From assembly GCF_963678635.1 (NCBI RefSeq), contig NC_087068.1, positions 14,700,027-14,764,026 of the forward strand: DNA of 64,000 nucleotides, written 5' to 3'. Of the stretch, positions 43,157-54,929 are shown piece by piece (the stretch's first letter is position 1; every line of letters begins with the position of its first letter). This DNA is from Symsagittifera roscoffensis (Eukaryota > Xenacoelomorpha > Acoela > Convolutidae). Both the position numbers and the translations under genes were made by a program. The notes below the pieces were generated by a model, which ran no database searches, had not been told where the DNA came from, and worked only from the letters and a program-made list of their open reading frames with translations.

Positions 43157-46100
43157 ATGGTCAAAATGAAATTTCCATCGTGTTTTCAGCAATTGCTCAT
43201 AGTTTTTGCATGTCTGCTGGAAAATTTGTACTGCTACCGACCACTGGTGTTAATACATGGAATCAATTCTGACTACAAGGACTTGTCAGACATCGAGGCA
43301 TGGGCCCAGGCTGACTTCCCGGGAATCCAGACCTTCTCTCTGGACGCATTTAACAATGACTACAGCATAGTATCAATGCGCACACAGGTAATTGAAATAC
43401 TACTGCAGTTGTTGTTCCGACCATTGAAAATGGGGAGGAACTTTGTATTCGCATATGTCTTAGTATTTTTCCTCACAAAATCAGCTACCACAAACAATCA
43501 TCGTCTGGGTTGAGTAATATATCATATTAAAGCCCTTTCATTCGTGATTCGAACGACATCAATTTTTTTTTAATTTTCTCGGTGTCGAGAAAAACCGGTT
43601 AGAAATTTTTAATTTTTCGTCTAATTTCGAGCGAGTGAGCAGGCTTACATTAGCTTATTTATGCTTAATTTAATCCTTGAAAATTTAGTTTTACTCTAAT
43701 GAAGTTAATTTTTGGGGTTTTTAGAAATCAATTTTTTAAATTTTTTTCTTGTTATTTGTCTTAAACAATTGTTTTCCAATTTGCATATTTGCATGACTTC
43801 TTTCTCAGAATTGATTTTCTTTCTTTCTCTCCTGTATCAGTGAAATGATCAAATTTGCAACTCGTGCAACTCGTGAAAGAAACAACTGAAAAATATAAGA
43901 AACGCGAAAAATCGCAAGGTTTGAAAGCTTAGGGGCAGATAGCGACCGCTCATGTGTGCTCGCCTTCGGCAAGAGAGTTATAGTGTGCGTTAGCAGAGGA
44001 ATGAGTAGAATCCGGTTTTGGTACTTATTGTTCCGACTTTCGAAAAAAACGGAATAATTTTGCTTCGGGTTTTATTATTCAGTCATTTTTTGGCGATCGA
44101 AATAATAATTTTTCACTAAAATCAAATCTAAAAAATATTTGACATCCGAGTGGTTTTTGCAAAGTTCTGTGAGTTTGAAAATTGCCAATTTGGCTATGCT
44201 TTGGACTAAATTATGCGCGTTTTGAAGATTTTATTCATAATGCTGAAAGCGTAACGCAAATTATTTATGTGTGGCGAGTTATCCTGCACAACAAAATTGT
44301 TCCAATTTCAACTGAAGCTAGCTTATCGGTCGTATTAATTACGCAAGGTTGATATTATTAGACTCGATTTTTGATTTTGTCCAAAACTTATAGTATTTCA
44401 GTATTTTTTCCCCAAAAAAACTATTCGATATACGATCTTTGCCCTGATACACGAGCGTCTTGTTTGAACTCAGCGCAAACCATTCTTAATATAAAAAAGC
44501 TGCTCGTATCAGGGCAAAACTCTGAATGTTCCAACTGCCTTTTGAGATTTCTGAAGCAGTAATAACACGAAAAAAATAAATGAAATAAAATAAAACTTTT
44601 TTTTTGAGATTTTTTGTAAAAATTATTCCACCACACGCAATCTAAAGTACTGAGTGTTACTTTTTGCTTCTTGTAACTAGTCAATTATGGTAAATAAGTT
44701 TCCTGTAACCAATTTGGGATGATTTCTAAGACGGATTAAATCTCCGCTTACGCATTGATAGCGCGAAATATATCGCGCGTTAATTGTCCCATATTGGCCA
44801 AAACGGCAACCTTCAAAACCTCATAATTTTACGAAAAATGATAACAGGTGAATTAATTTTTCAAATTTAAGCTCAAGACAAGAATACTTTTCGGATGACA
44901 TGAAAAACATTCGTCAAAAATGGCTAGTTAAAAAGTCGAATTTGTCTGAGAAAAAAAACTACCCCGATCACAAATTTTCTGTTACTTTTGTCAAAATCGG
45001 AACAATTAAATCATGGCGATGGGGTTGTAAGATATTAACTTAGTCCATTTGGCGTAATATGAGAGCTCGCAACAAAAGACTATACAATTTAGACTAAAAG
45101 CAAATACTGAATCTCGCGCACCAGAGGCTGCAAGACTGCTCGTAGATCAGGGCAAAACCCTAAATGTTCCGACAATCCCTTGATCCATATCGAATAGGTT
45201 TTGGGGAAAAATTTTGGACAAACTCAAAAATCGAGTGTAATATTTTCAATCGTGCGTAATTAATACGACCAATAAGCCAGCTTCACATCAATTTGGAATA
45301 ATTTTGTTGTGCGGGATAACTCGCCACACATAAATAACTCGCGTTACGCTTTCAGGATTAAGGATAACACCTTAAAAGTGCGCATAAATTAGTCCAGAGC
45401 ATAACCAAATTGGCAATTTTCAGGCTCTCAAAACTAAGCAAAAATTGATCGGAGGTAAAATATCTTTTTTATATTGATTTCAGAGATTCTATATCTTCGT
45501 TGGGGCATAAAACTTTTTGACTCTTTTCAAGAACTAAATTTGGATCTACTAGGCAATTGCCCCCCTTTTGGTATCAACTAATGAATTGCCACCCCTATAA
45601 TTAAAAGCAGTAAATTAGCACTAGAGTGTTGTATTTAAAATTTCGAATTTCGCTGCAATCTTATTGATCGAAAATACAAAACTTAATCTACTTAACAATT
45701 GCCCGCCTTCTTAAAAGGGGACAACTGTAACTGTTAAGTAGATCCCTAAATTTGACCATTCTGTTACTTTAAGGTACCGGAGTTCGTGACCCTTCTGAAG
45801 AACATAACTGACCATTATGGCACAGTGGATCTGCTGGGGTACTCACAGGGGGGCATAGTTGCGAGAGGGGTGGTCGAGGAGGGGGACAACAAGAACATCA
45901 ACAACTTCATATCCCTATCTGCTCCAGGTCAGTCAAAGCAACAGCAAACAGACCAGCCTCTCATCTACCTCCCCCTCTTCTTCCCAGGAGAAAATGACAT
46001 TCTCTATCTGATGGTTGCTAAATCTACAAATAAGAACTGCCATTCTGATTTAAGGGGATTTGAATGCTCTTTCAATCAAAAAAGTTTGGTAATTAGGTCG

Positions 46101-47295
46101 TGCATAGAAATTTTACAGAACTGAATTGGTCATGAGTTTGGTTAACAACTGAGAAAATTATAACAAGAGTTAGAGACACTTAGAGAACTTGACGACCAAT
46201 CCTTTCATCCGACATATCCGGTAAAGCACCCCGCGCTGCTCCTCTTCCGGCATCCGGTATAGCCCCCACCCCCACTTTTCAATTATCGATTCAATTCAGG
46301 ACTGGGAGAGTACGGGATCCCCTTTTTGAACGACACTTCCTTCTTCGATCACGTGACAGCTGGTGAAGTGTACCACATCTGCTACACCAAATCAGGCCAG
46401 CTCATCTCAGTCTGCAACTACTGGCACGACCCAATTCAGACTACACTCTACTTGGCCGAGAACAACTACTTGCCCTATTTGAACAACGAGCTTGCTCACA
46501 ATGACTCCCAGAGGTACAAGGAGAACTTCGTCAGTCTGGGAGGACTCATTCTTGGTAAGCACTGATAAACAATTGTCTGGTAAGAATCGTTCTGGGTATA
46601 ATTTTTGTTCTTATAGTGAGGCTCTTTCTCGGTTTAAGAATAGTTCTTATTAACAATGGTCGCTCGTGAGCAGTCATTAGTCCATTTTACGCTTAACAAT
46701 TTTCGAAGTTCAAAAACAAGGAACTGCTTAGATTTTTTTCGGCTTTTTGTTATTTAAAAACTCAAGTATTCAACACTGGATTATATTTCGACAAATTTTT
46801 GAAAAACGATTATATGACATCATTATTATACCATATTTAATTCAACCGGGTCAGATAAAATTATCAAACTTTCTGAGACAACTGAAACAGATCTGTAGAT
46901 TTAATGCAGACCTCGCAGTCTATAAGTTGGTCTCATTTTGATTAGCGAATTTTGTCTTAAGAACCTCAAAAAATTGTCGTGGAATCTTTCAAGAATTTTT
47001 GTATTGAATCTATGATTGTTAATTTTGACTTCAAAATCTTGACTTCTTAGTGGGTGGACCAACAGACGAGGTGATTCAACCATGGCAAACTGCCCAGTAC
47101 TCCTTCTGGGACGCAGACCTCAACGTCATACCCTACAACCAGCTACACTACTACACTCAAGACACTTTTGGACTGAAGACCCTGGACGATCAGGGCAAAC
47201 TGAAGTTCTGCACTGTGTCTGGAGTCCAACACACTAAATGGCCACACACAAAGTCAGTGTATGACACATGCATCAGGCCATACATTGCTAACTAG
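43157..47295 (+). CDS. PPT2: Palmitoyl-protein thioesterase 2 (lysosomal thioesterase), 4 exons
   Basis: Exons 43157-43387, 45774-45927, 46300-46554 and 47051-47295 join in phase at GT-AG introns into 294 codons; human PPT2 has about 302. An N-terminal hydrophobic leader (residues about 8-26, QLLIVFACLLENLYC) fits secretion to the lysosome. The alpha/beta-hydrolase fold shows LVLIHGINSDY (oxyanion loop), the nucleophile elbow GYSQGG, the acidic residue in VGGPTDEVIQPWQ and the catalytic His in SGVQHTKW. PPT2-specific phrases are present: CNYWHDP, TQDTFGLKTL and YDTCIRPYI at the end. The enzyme hydrolyses S-thioesters of long-chain acyl groups such as palmitoyl-CoA in lysosomes. Start: the first ATG is at 43157, with another Met at codon 4. 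Intron 1 carries an inverted-repeat arm, two other repeat copies and a 204-bp MITE ending 21 bp before exon 2's acceptor region. No disabling change is seen. Confidence 0.96.
44022..44461 (+). repeat. Dispersed repeat of about 440 bp, with inverted relatives
   Basis: The copy runs from TTATTGTTCCGACTTTCG to GCCCTGATACACGAGC. Reverse-oriented relatives are at about 45131-45460 (PPT2 intron 1) and 58715-59195. Shared words include GCGTTACGCTTTCAG, TGTTGTGCGGGAT and TAATACGACCAAT in the reverse copies. Its right end forms an inverted pair with GCTCGTATCAGGGCAAA at 44504-44520 (TTTGCCCTGATAC near 44445), so two copies face each other here. Confidence 0.7.
44708..45008 (-). repeat. Inverted partner of the 41372-41683 repeat, in PPT2 intron 1
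   Basis: On the minus strand this stretch reads TTGTTCCGATTTTGACAAAA, then CTCAGACAAATTCGACTTTTTAA, TGGCCAATATGGGACAATTA and ACGCGCGATATATTTCGCGC, collinear with 41372-41683. It shows that intron 1 contains a member of the same family as the arm upstream of the gene. Confidence 0.7.
45131..45470 (-). repeat. Reverse copy of the 440-bp dispersed repeat, in PPT2 intron 1
   Basis: Starting at CTGCTCGTAGATCAGGGCAAA the plus strand continues AATGTTCCGACAATCCCTTG, ATCGAATAGGTTTTGGGG, TAATACGACCAATAAGCCAGC, TTTTGTTGTGCGGGATAACTC and GTTACGCTTTCAGGATTA. It is the reverse complement of the 44022-44461 pattern, so intron 1 holds a head-to-head pair of this family. Confidence 0.7.
45534..45753. mobile_element. 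204-bp MITE with exact 8-bp TSD in PPT2 intron 1
   Basis: The element at 45542-45745 begins GGATCTACT and ends AGTAGATCC (perfect 9-bp inverted ends), with CAATTGCCCCCCTTTT just inside on the left and AAAAGGGGACAACTG on the right. CTAAATTT directly repeats on both sides (45534-45541 and 45746-45753). It ends only 28 bp before the first base of PPT2 exon 2, so it contributes sequence near the branch-point/polypyrimidine region of that acceptor. Confidence 0.92.
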
Positions 47296-47350
47296 TCCAC
47301 AGCAGGCCATACATGTCCAGTTCGGCCAGAGCCCATACAATGTAAACAAT

Positions 47351-47580
47351 AACATACTCACCAGCGGATTTTTTGGGGGGGGGGGGGGGGGGGGGGGTAT
47401 TGGGAAGGCGGGGGGACGCCTCTTTTTTTTCTCAGGGATTCGACCCCCTGCCGACACAAAGGGTCCCCCCTTTGTACTATTTTGAGGTATTCATTAATGA
47501 CTGATTGACCCTAAAGTTTTTCTAAAATCCCCCCCCCCCCCCCCCCGAGGAACTCCTAGATCCTCCCCTGAACATACTCA
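47351..47580 (+). mobile_element. hAT-like non-autonomous element in the PPT2 3' flank
   Basis: The 210-bp copy (47361-47570) starts CCAGCGGATTTTTTGG, has a run of 23 G from 47375 and a run of 18 C at 47529-47546, and ends CCTAGATCCTCCCCTG. It is a shortened relative of the copies at 17672 and 33915. It is bordered by the direct repeat AACATACTCA (47351-47360 and 47571-47580), longer than the usual 8 bp, possibly by chance similarity at the edges. It lies 56-65 bp past the PPT2 stop, so it may form part of the 3' untranslated region. Confidence 0.88.
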
Positions 47581-47599
47581 ATACAAAATAGTTAGAAAT

Positions 47600-48833
47600 G
47601 AATTAAAATAACTGTTCTAAAATTAAAATTAAAATTTATTATGTATTCTGAATTTAAATAATATGTCGCATCATGTATTTGAGCATATCATGCCAAGGTA
47701 CAGAGAGTCATCATAAAAAACATAACATTTCTGAATATCTCATTCTACCAAACTCTGCTACTACCAGACACAAATCAAAAATACCAATTGTCAATTACGG
47801 CTCGGGCATCCGCCACCCAAAAATTGCCTTTTGGTTTTTTATAGGTTGCTCATTTTTGGTCAACTGAAGCAATTAACTTTTTCAAGGCTTTCAAAAATTC
47901 CATAAAATAATGATTAAGCACAATTTCTAAACAATTCAACTGCCAGAGCTGAGTTCTTGGCGATGTCAAATTTTTCATTGCAAAAACTGCCCGCCGTACA
48001 CTTGCTCGGTTAGGGCTTAGTTAGCTTACTGGTTCCGAACACTTCCAGAAAATTATACCCACACACTAGACTCAGATGTCAAAATTTAAAGGGGCTCGTT
48101 AAATGCACTCGTCAAAAGATTTATACGTCTAAGATTGTAAAATTGCTGTCAACCCAAGTTAATCTTCCCCAGTCAATCCCCATAGTGAAAAAAATTTTTG
48201 AAAAGTATTTTTAGTTGGTAGATTCTGCGGCTCGAGCTCGCTTCAAAATTCTCTCTTCTTTCCATGCCTTTTTTCCCTGCCTCAAACTTTCTTTGCTGTT
48301 TACTGTTCCTGAATTGCACCATTTCTCATGGTCGCCGAAGTAGCGCTCCTGCAATCTAAGATTGCACCCTCGCTTGCAGGACTTGTGTTAGGAGAGGAGC
48401 CCAGGAATACCCAGGAACAATATAACGGTGGTATCATCAAAGCTTTCTATCGATCTATCGATATACTGACTTTTATAAAATTTATTCTGCGTCAAGCAAA
48501 AGTGCCTTTCCTACATTTCATTTTAAATTGAGGGAGATGTTTAGGGATGAGAAATATTTCATAGCTTAATCATTATATTCTTCCTCCGATAACAACAAAC
48601 AGTCGAAAAAAATCCAATATAAATTTTTTCGAGATTTAAGATGCTTGATCTACAGAAATCTCATAAAGACAAGACTTGACTTTTAAATGCCGTTCCTCTA
48701 TAATTGTCACTTTTTAATCTCATTCGATAATGATCTGTATACCAAATTTTTTTCTTCCTAGCAGTAAAGTTAGAATTGCAAAAAAAAATTTGCCAGCATT
48801 CCCAAATTTAAATATACGCTAAGAAAATGAGTG
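47600..48833. other. Interval between PPT2 and the aminotransferase, no gene seen
   Basis: The two genes converge here. I searched the minus strand for the missing aminotransferase C-terminus (the segment with the arginine that binds the substrate carboxylate) and did not find it. The plus-strand frames at 47673 and 48328 lack any recognisable motif. Confidence 0.4.
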
Positions 48834-51398
48834 TCAAGATCTTTGCAAATTCTGTCGTCTACAGTTTTCCATCTTTTTCAAAATAGCGTCACGTTCTTTC
48901 ACGAATAACTCGTATGACTCATCTCCTGGTTTTGGTGGGTTCAGAATGACCCCTAAAGCCACCTGTCCAACAGATGAAGAGCACAATTGTCTTGTCATCA
49001 GAGTCAAGACATCAGGGTCAAAGTTCACGAATTCCCCATAGCCGCTTCTCAGTCCACACTCCCCCATAAAACCCTTAAAAAGGGAAGATGGCCGAATTTA
49101 AAATTAATTAAAACATTCCAGCAGACATTAGCAGCAATATTTACGGCATTTTCCATAATTGAAACAGTTGTCTGTCTAGGACCAACGCCCTAAAGATTTT
49201 TACCCTTGTAAACTGTGCTTATGAACCGTGCTTATGAAAACATCTGAAAAACATAGCATCCAAAATCTAGCTCCGAGATAAAATTTTTCTGATCCTGCTC
49301 AACTGAAAATTGATCTGTAAGAGAAATGAACTGCGCATTTTCGAACGACAGCATTAGTTTCATTTGTTTGAAAAACAGCAAACAAATTTCCCCACTTTGG
49401 ATTCTAACAAACTTTTTTTTACATTCTGACTACCCTACCTTAGATATGGAATGAAATGATGCCAGCTCCAGTGATTCTTTAAACTCCGATTCCATTAGAG
49501 CTTTTTTAAAAGAGCAGAACTCAAAATCAGGATTGATTGTACTTGGCTGATAAACTTCATCGGCCATCAAAATCAATTTATGCGTTGCTGCAAATTCTAT
49601 GACATCATCAATGCGCTTTCTAGTTAAACCATGACCATTCGCATTAGGGTTTATAATGCACAAAACTCTTGGCGTACAGTTTTTAAGGGCTTTTTTGTAC
49701 GATTTCTTCAGCTCGTTAAGGTTAAGGGATATGCTGCTATCTTCATCCGCAAGGCAGTAGCCGATCTTTCAAAGATCAATTACAATATCAGATACTAATC
49801 CGCGAGTAGGTAGCAAAAAAGTGATCTGGGTTCTGGCCACAGTTATCGAAAGATGTTTTAGAAAATCTCTTCAAACCCATGAGGATCTCTAAATCGACCA
49901 GAGTTTAGATTTATAGAGATTTTTGAGATTAATTTCTGTAATGCTTATGAATGCTCCTTATGGGCTTTTTTTGTTGTATCTTTTCAAATATTATCTTACT
50001 TCGCTAACAAAATAGATCATGACGGGCCTCGAATAAAATTTCAAAGTATTAAAGCATTTTGCCATTTGCCCATATTTGTCTCATTTTCACTTGATTCACA
50101 CACCCAACTTAGGCCCAAAAACTGAACAAACTTTATGATCAAATTTATGCACGTTTCAATTATAAACGAGAAGCTATAAAATATCCTGATATTGTAATCT
50201 ACCCCCCTCTGTCGCTCCAGTTTGAGTCAAGAAAGCCGAGTAGAGAGGGTGTTTAGGAGTCGGAATCATAATGCCCGTTCTCTCTTTGCCCGCACCGAAA
50301 ACTGCAACATTAAGGGTCATCTTCATGATCTCAGTCGAGCCTCCAGATATACATATGTTGTTCACGTCAGAAGGAAATCCGTCACGCAGTTCAATGAACT
50401 CTTTGACCTTCTTGCGGCAGTACATATAACCTGTGCTCTCACTGTAAGATCCCAAACTGCATCCGGGAAGCTCATCCAAGACCTGTTCACCACAAGTAGT
50501 TTTAGTCGCTGTTTTGCATAAATAAGCCGACAAAAACTTCAAATCAAATCGACAGACAAATCAAATTGGCGTATCAAGAAAGATTAACCAGGGGTGAAGT
50601 GAAACATATTAAATTTATGAGTTTTTGTTATGAGTCTTAAGTTATAATGAAAACAAAAAAAACATTTTTTTCCTCAACGAGTCAGTCCGTATGTCTCCTG
50701 GTGCCATGAACAGAAATTTTAGCTGAACCACCAATTTTTTTGAAAAAGACTTCAAATAACTAAGTTTAACGAATTTCTTAAACAAAAAAAATTAACGGAA
50801 CTTTTTAATAGCACTATAATCGCGATACAGCACTTGTGAAAAGTATCGTATACTTTTAAATCACAGTTATAATGAGTGTTATTTTAATTCAGTGTACACC
50901 GAAGCTTACCTCCACTGCTCGCTGTTCAACATCTCTGGGAAAAACAGCCGGGTCTCTGCCCATCAGTTCCGGATGTATACACGCTGCAAGTACCTGCCTC
51001 AAAAAGGTGATCGGTTTCTGCGGCATTGCGTGTTTTTCTGACAAGCAACTAGCTGTATTAAAAACTCCGTCAAAACAAAGGCCATTTTCTGCTACTTTTG
51101 AAAAATTGGTCTGTTTTTTAACAAAGTTTTCACACAAATTGTAAGGTACAGTTTTCACGCGCTGGTTCATAGAATTTTCTGTAAGAACCCGATTCCATTT
51201 TGGTGTCGCAGCTTTGTTCGAATGGAGACTCCTTAGCTTAGAGTTGGTTTCGAAAGAGACTTGGCTTGCCGAGCTATTGCAAGTCCTTAGGGGGTTAATA
51301 TCTGACCGCCGTGAACTTTTGTAGCCAGAAATTACAAGTGACCTCGAAAAAATAGAACATTGAAAATTAATAAGACGAGTAGAAACAATACGACTCAT
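48834..51398 (-). CDS. GPT: Alanine aminotransferase-like gene, C-terminus missing (possibly a pseudogene)
   Basis: Four exons match animal alanine aminotransferase from the N-terminus to about two thirds of the protein: 50910-51398, 50203-50482, 49439-49765 and 48834-49073. Recognisable steps are KPITFLRQVLAACIHPEL, SLGSYSEST, GFPSDVNNICISGGSTEI, IMIPTPKHPLYSAF, LCIINP, LMADEVYQ and ASFHSISK/GFMGECGLRSGYGEF. The last holds the PLP-binding Lys at the exon 3/4 junction. The enzyme interconverts alanine and 2-oxoglutarate with pyruvate and glutamate. The first about 40 residues are basic and Ser-rich, compatible with a mitochondrial leader. Three oddities are visible. The NPGNPTG cofactor loop reads NPNANGHG. 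Exon 2 ends in phase 1 whereas exon 3 must begin in phase 0 (TGA lies just upstream). Exon 4 runs into a stop about 110-130 residues early, with no C-terminal exon found to 47.6 kb. Either exons are unrecognised or the gene is dead. Confidence 0.82.
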
Positions 51399-51431
51399 TA
51401 ACTTGATCAGATAGTTATAAGTTGTTGGCAA

Positions 51432-53150
51432 AGGAAATTATTACAATAAGTCATTTATTGAACGGAACTAGTGTTTATTTTGGGTTTTCGAAAACTATCT
51501 TACCAATTAACTTAGAATAACTTCCTAATTATAAAAACGCCATTAACTTGAATTTACTAGGTGAGTTAAATTGAAACAAAGCAAAAACAAGAGGTGTAAT
51601 TCAGTGTCAAAGAACCAGTATCTGAAACAAGTTTTATCGCTTTGTGATTTCTATCAACCTCTTATCTAATAACTTTATCATATTTGATCAGCATTTGATT
51701 TGGAACTCTGAACTCATTTCCTTTCTTCGGACTTGGTGGCTATGTGATATATAAGCTATGTTTATCAGGCTACTATGTAGTGATTTTATACTATTAGTGT
51801 TACTGGTCAGAATATTTCGTTTTTTTATGGCTAAAAATAAAAATCCTGCCGGGTGTCCTTAAGATAAAAGTTTCCAGAAAGTGAATTTCACTATATACGC
51901 TGTAGACGCTAGCTCACTTGCTCCGCCATCAACCATCAATTCCAAACCCTATGATACCCGAAAAAGTTACGAACTACGACTGCTATCCCCGGATTGAGTC
52001 TAAATCCTACCGCCGAAAAACCCCAGAAAATACATAAGTTTATCATCTGGCATGACATTATAAATAAACACAGCATCACGCCATCGCAGTAGCAAGCGCA
52101 TCCGTGCTTGGAAAACCTATGTTCAACACATACAAAATTGATAACGAAAATTGCAATGAAAAATCGAAGGACAAGCTAACAAGGAAGAGAAAATGACGCT
52201 GATGAAGGAGCAAATCGAAAAAGAACAGAATTGCAATCATTTTGCAAGAACTGCATAAACTGCAATCAAGAGAACTTTTGTACGATTGTTTTGCTTGACT
52301 GAAAGCTGAGTAAAAAGATGATTGGTTTCGAATAATCAGGAGTGAATGCTCTTTGGTTTCCAGGTAGAGGTGCTAACTTTGCGTTTGGATTTTCAAAGCC
52401 GAGCACATGTACGCAATAGCTTTTGTTCCATTTAGGACAGAAAAAAGTCGCTTTATGTGCCTCAGTTTTATCGGATCTGTTTTCACTCTGAAGGTAGTTT
52501 TTTACGTTTGATATTGCATTTGAATTTGGCGTTCCACATTCGTTAGAGAATCTGGTTCATGATTTCATATCATTCAAACTGTTTTCAAGTGTTTATAAAC
52601 ATGCCTAAGTACCTATTGAGCTATCTCCACCCCCCACGCGAGAATGGGAGAGACATAAAAACAACATGCCATCAAATTTTTTTAATGATTTAGCAGCAAA
52701 GCTTATCATGCTTTAAAAAAGTCATCAAATAATTGAGTTTGGTAGGCTGCTAAAGTTAAAAAAAATGTTTGGAAACAAAACTATTTTTTTGGGGGGCTGG
52801 AAAAAATAACGTTTTTCTCTCAGCCATTTAGGTCTTAATGACATAAAATTTCAATTACAAAAAATCATAATATATAACAATTTTCCCAAATCCGTTTTTA
52901 AGTTGGAGTGAATTTATCAAACAATTAAATATGTTTCTTAACTTTGTAATTTAAATGCATATTAAAAAGCAATATCTGTCATAAATTAACACAGAGGCGA
53001 AGCGGAGCTTCGCAATCCTTGTGATGCACAAAAACATACCGCGCTAAAACATAGTGAATGAAAAAAAGACAGAAGTCAAAAATATTTCTGATAAATTTTG
53101 TTGGAAAAAATTACTTAACTGACAAAAGTTGAAAAATTGCAACTAGAAAA
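51432..53150. other. Gene-free interval upstream of the aminotransferase
   Basis: AT-rich sequence without supported exons. The part next to 51398 would be the aminotransferase promoter. From about 52690 a dispersed repeat begins that recurs near 55790 (shared GGGCTGGAAA, TTTTCGAGTT/TTTTAAGTTGGAGTGA and GTGARTTTATCAA). Confidence 0.35.
52690..52960 (+). repeat. Dispersed repeat, paired with 55790-55985
   Basis: Both copies follow the order GCT(G)CTAAA, a T/A-rich block, GGGCTGGAAA, a central ACATAAAATTTCAATT-like part and GAGTGA(A/G)TTTATCAA, ending ACTTTG. They are strongly diverged outside these anchors. A 6-G run precedes GCTGGAAA in the first copy, echoing the ends of the GGCTCTT MITE family, but the other terminal repeat is not evident. 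Confidence 0.5.
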
Positions 53151-53494
53151 ACTTCATATTTGTATTAGATGAGTTTCATAAAGAGGCCTTAATAAATGGA
53201 AATCATTTACCGAGCGGCAGCATAGAAGATAGACGTTGGGTCGAAACCTGTTGAGCCGAAAAAAACTGTTTTCATAAAAAATCTCATATAACTTTGAAGT
53301 TTTTACGACCCATCCTAACTGAAACAAATAATCCCGAGCGGATATTTTGCTAAGGATATATTGGATAAAAATCACGCAAAATAAATTGATTAAGTCGATA
53401 ATACATAAACTGAAATTGTTGGAGTACTTAAGAAATAAAAATGAAAAAAAAAAAAACTCAAAATCAGACATAGTAAATTTATAAATTTGTGAAG

Positions 53495-53640
53495 CTCCAG
53501 TTGAAGACTGTTCAAATTGGAATAAAACCCATGCGTTAAAAAAGGTTAAGCCATTACAAACCTCAACAGATAAAAAAACTGTTCCAATTGGAATAGAGCC
53601 CATGCTTTTTTTTTTAAAAGTAAGCCAGTACAAAACTTAC
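53495..53640. repeat. About 75-bp imperfect tandem duplication
   Basis: ACTGTTCAAATTGGAATAAA with CCCATGCGTTAAAAAA and TTAAGCCATTACAAACCT is followed by ACTGTTCCAATTGGAATAGA with CCCATGCTTTTTTTTT and TAAGCCAGTACAAAACTTACC. The duplicate lies inside a minus-strand 159-codon frame of no recognisable family, which I do not call as a gene. Confidence 0.75.
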
Positions 53641-54929
53641 CTGATAAAAAACGGCGTTGAAAAAAACGAAAAAATAACCGACAGAATCTAGGACGAAAAC
53701 CACTAACACGAAAAAAAATTGAAAATTTTTTTAGGAAAAGATAATTGCTACCTGAAACGGGTTTGAACTAATTTTATTTAATTATCTTCTATAGAAAGAT
53801 ACTACTTATGTATTTTCCTCGAGAAGTGAAGATCCTCTAGAAGTGCAGATCTTGTGAACAACGTTTTTACGGGAAAAAAGTCTAGTAACCGATTGCAATA
53901 CCCTTGCTTATTGTAACCCTTCATATCTGTCATAACAATCCATTAACCAACATATGGGCGATTGTTTGAAACTACGCTCAAGTTTTCTTCTATTCTAACT
54001 ACAGGAAATGATAATTTTCCCAAAAGCAATGACAGAAGCTGTCCGGCAGGATTTATCGCTCTTCCGAAATGTTGCAGGAAAAGAAAATGGTCGAATGAGA
54101 ATACAAATGCATGCTTGCAGATGTTTTTTCCAGCTACATTGAGAAGTTGGCAGCATATGAAGAGACACACTCCTCCCCTTGAAAGATTCGTCGGATTATT
54201 TGAAGTATAGTAACGTTAACTTTACTCATTGCACAAAACAGTTCGGCGGAAAGCAGACTAAGTAAAAAATTGTTTCGACTGCGTCCGTTTTTTTGCTTTT
54301 TGCCATGTTTCAAACGAACAACCGCTTCATTTATAAACATTTTTTTGACGGCTATGGTTGCAATGTGAAGTCCCTTTGTAAATAGATCTTATCTACTTGG
54401 TTATCATAATTAGAATAATCATATTTCGTTTGTATATTCATGTTTCCTTTGTATCCTTTTTTCTTTGTTTTGTATATGATTCCTTTGTATCTTCTTGTTT
54501 CATATATATTTCCAGAGTTGTACACCAATCGAAGTGATATGAGAAAAAAAAGTCAAAATTAGAATTTAAAATGGTCGTCGGATTTGCAGACAGACAAGTG
54601 AGGGTTGAAGAAAACCGAAAAAGAATAAGAAGGAGGGTTATATTTGAAATCAAAAGATATTTCCTAAGAATAATTACAAACAAGATGTTTAAAAAAGGGG
54701 GTTTCGAAATTGATAACTTTGAATTGATTTCAGTGTAAAAGCAAATTATTTACCGTTAAAAAAAGCAGTAGAAAGTAACTCTCTCCCAAGCATTCAAGAA
54801 CCGAAGTCATTTGATTCTTGCCGTCAAAACGTGATTAAAATGAACGTCAAACGGTAAAATTACTAGTAATACAGGTCAAGCAAAAAAAGTAACATGGAAT
54901 CAAAATGTCAGTGATATGGCGGACTATCC

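Noticed and set aside
43157-43387. PPT2 exon 1 as a gene fragment captured by a MULE
   Set aside because: The exon joins in phase to three downstream exons to give a full-length enzyme, so it is the native first exon.
53154-53633. 159-codon minus-strand frame
   Set aside because: Phe/Leu-rich AT-driven composition, spans a tandem duplication, no recognisable motif or splice context.
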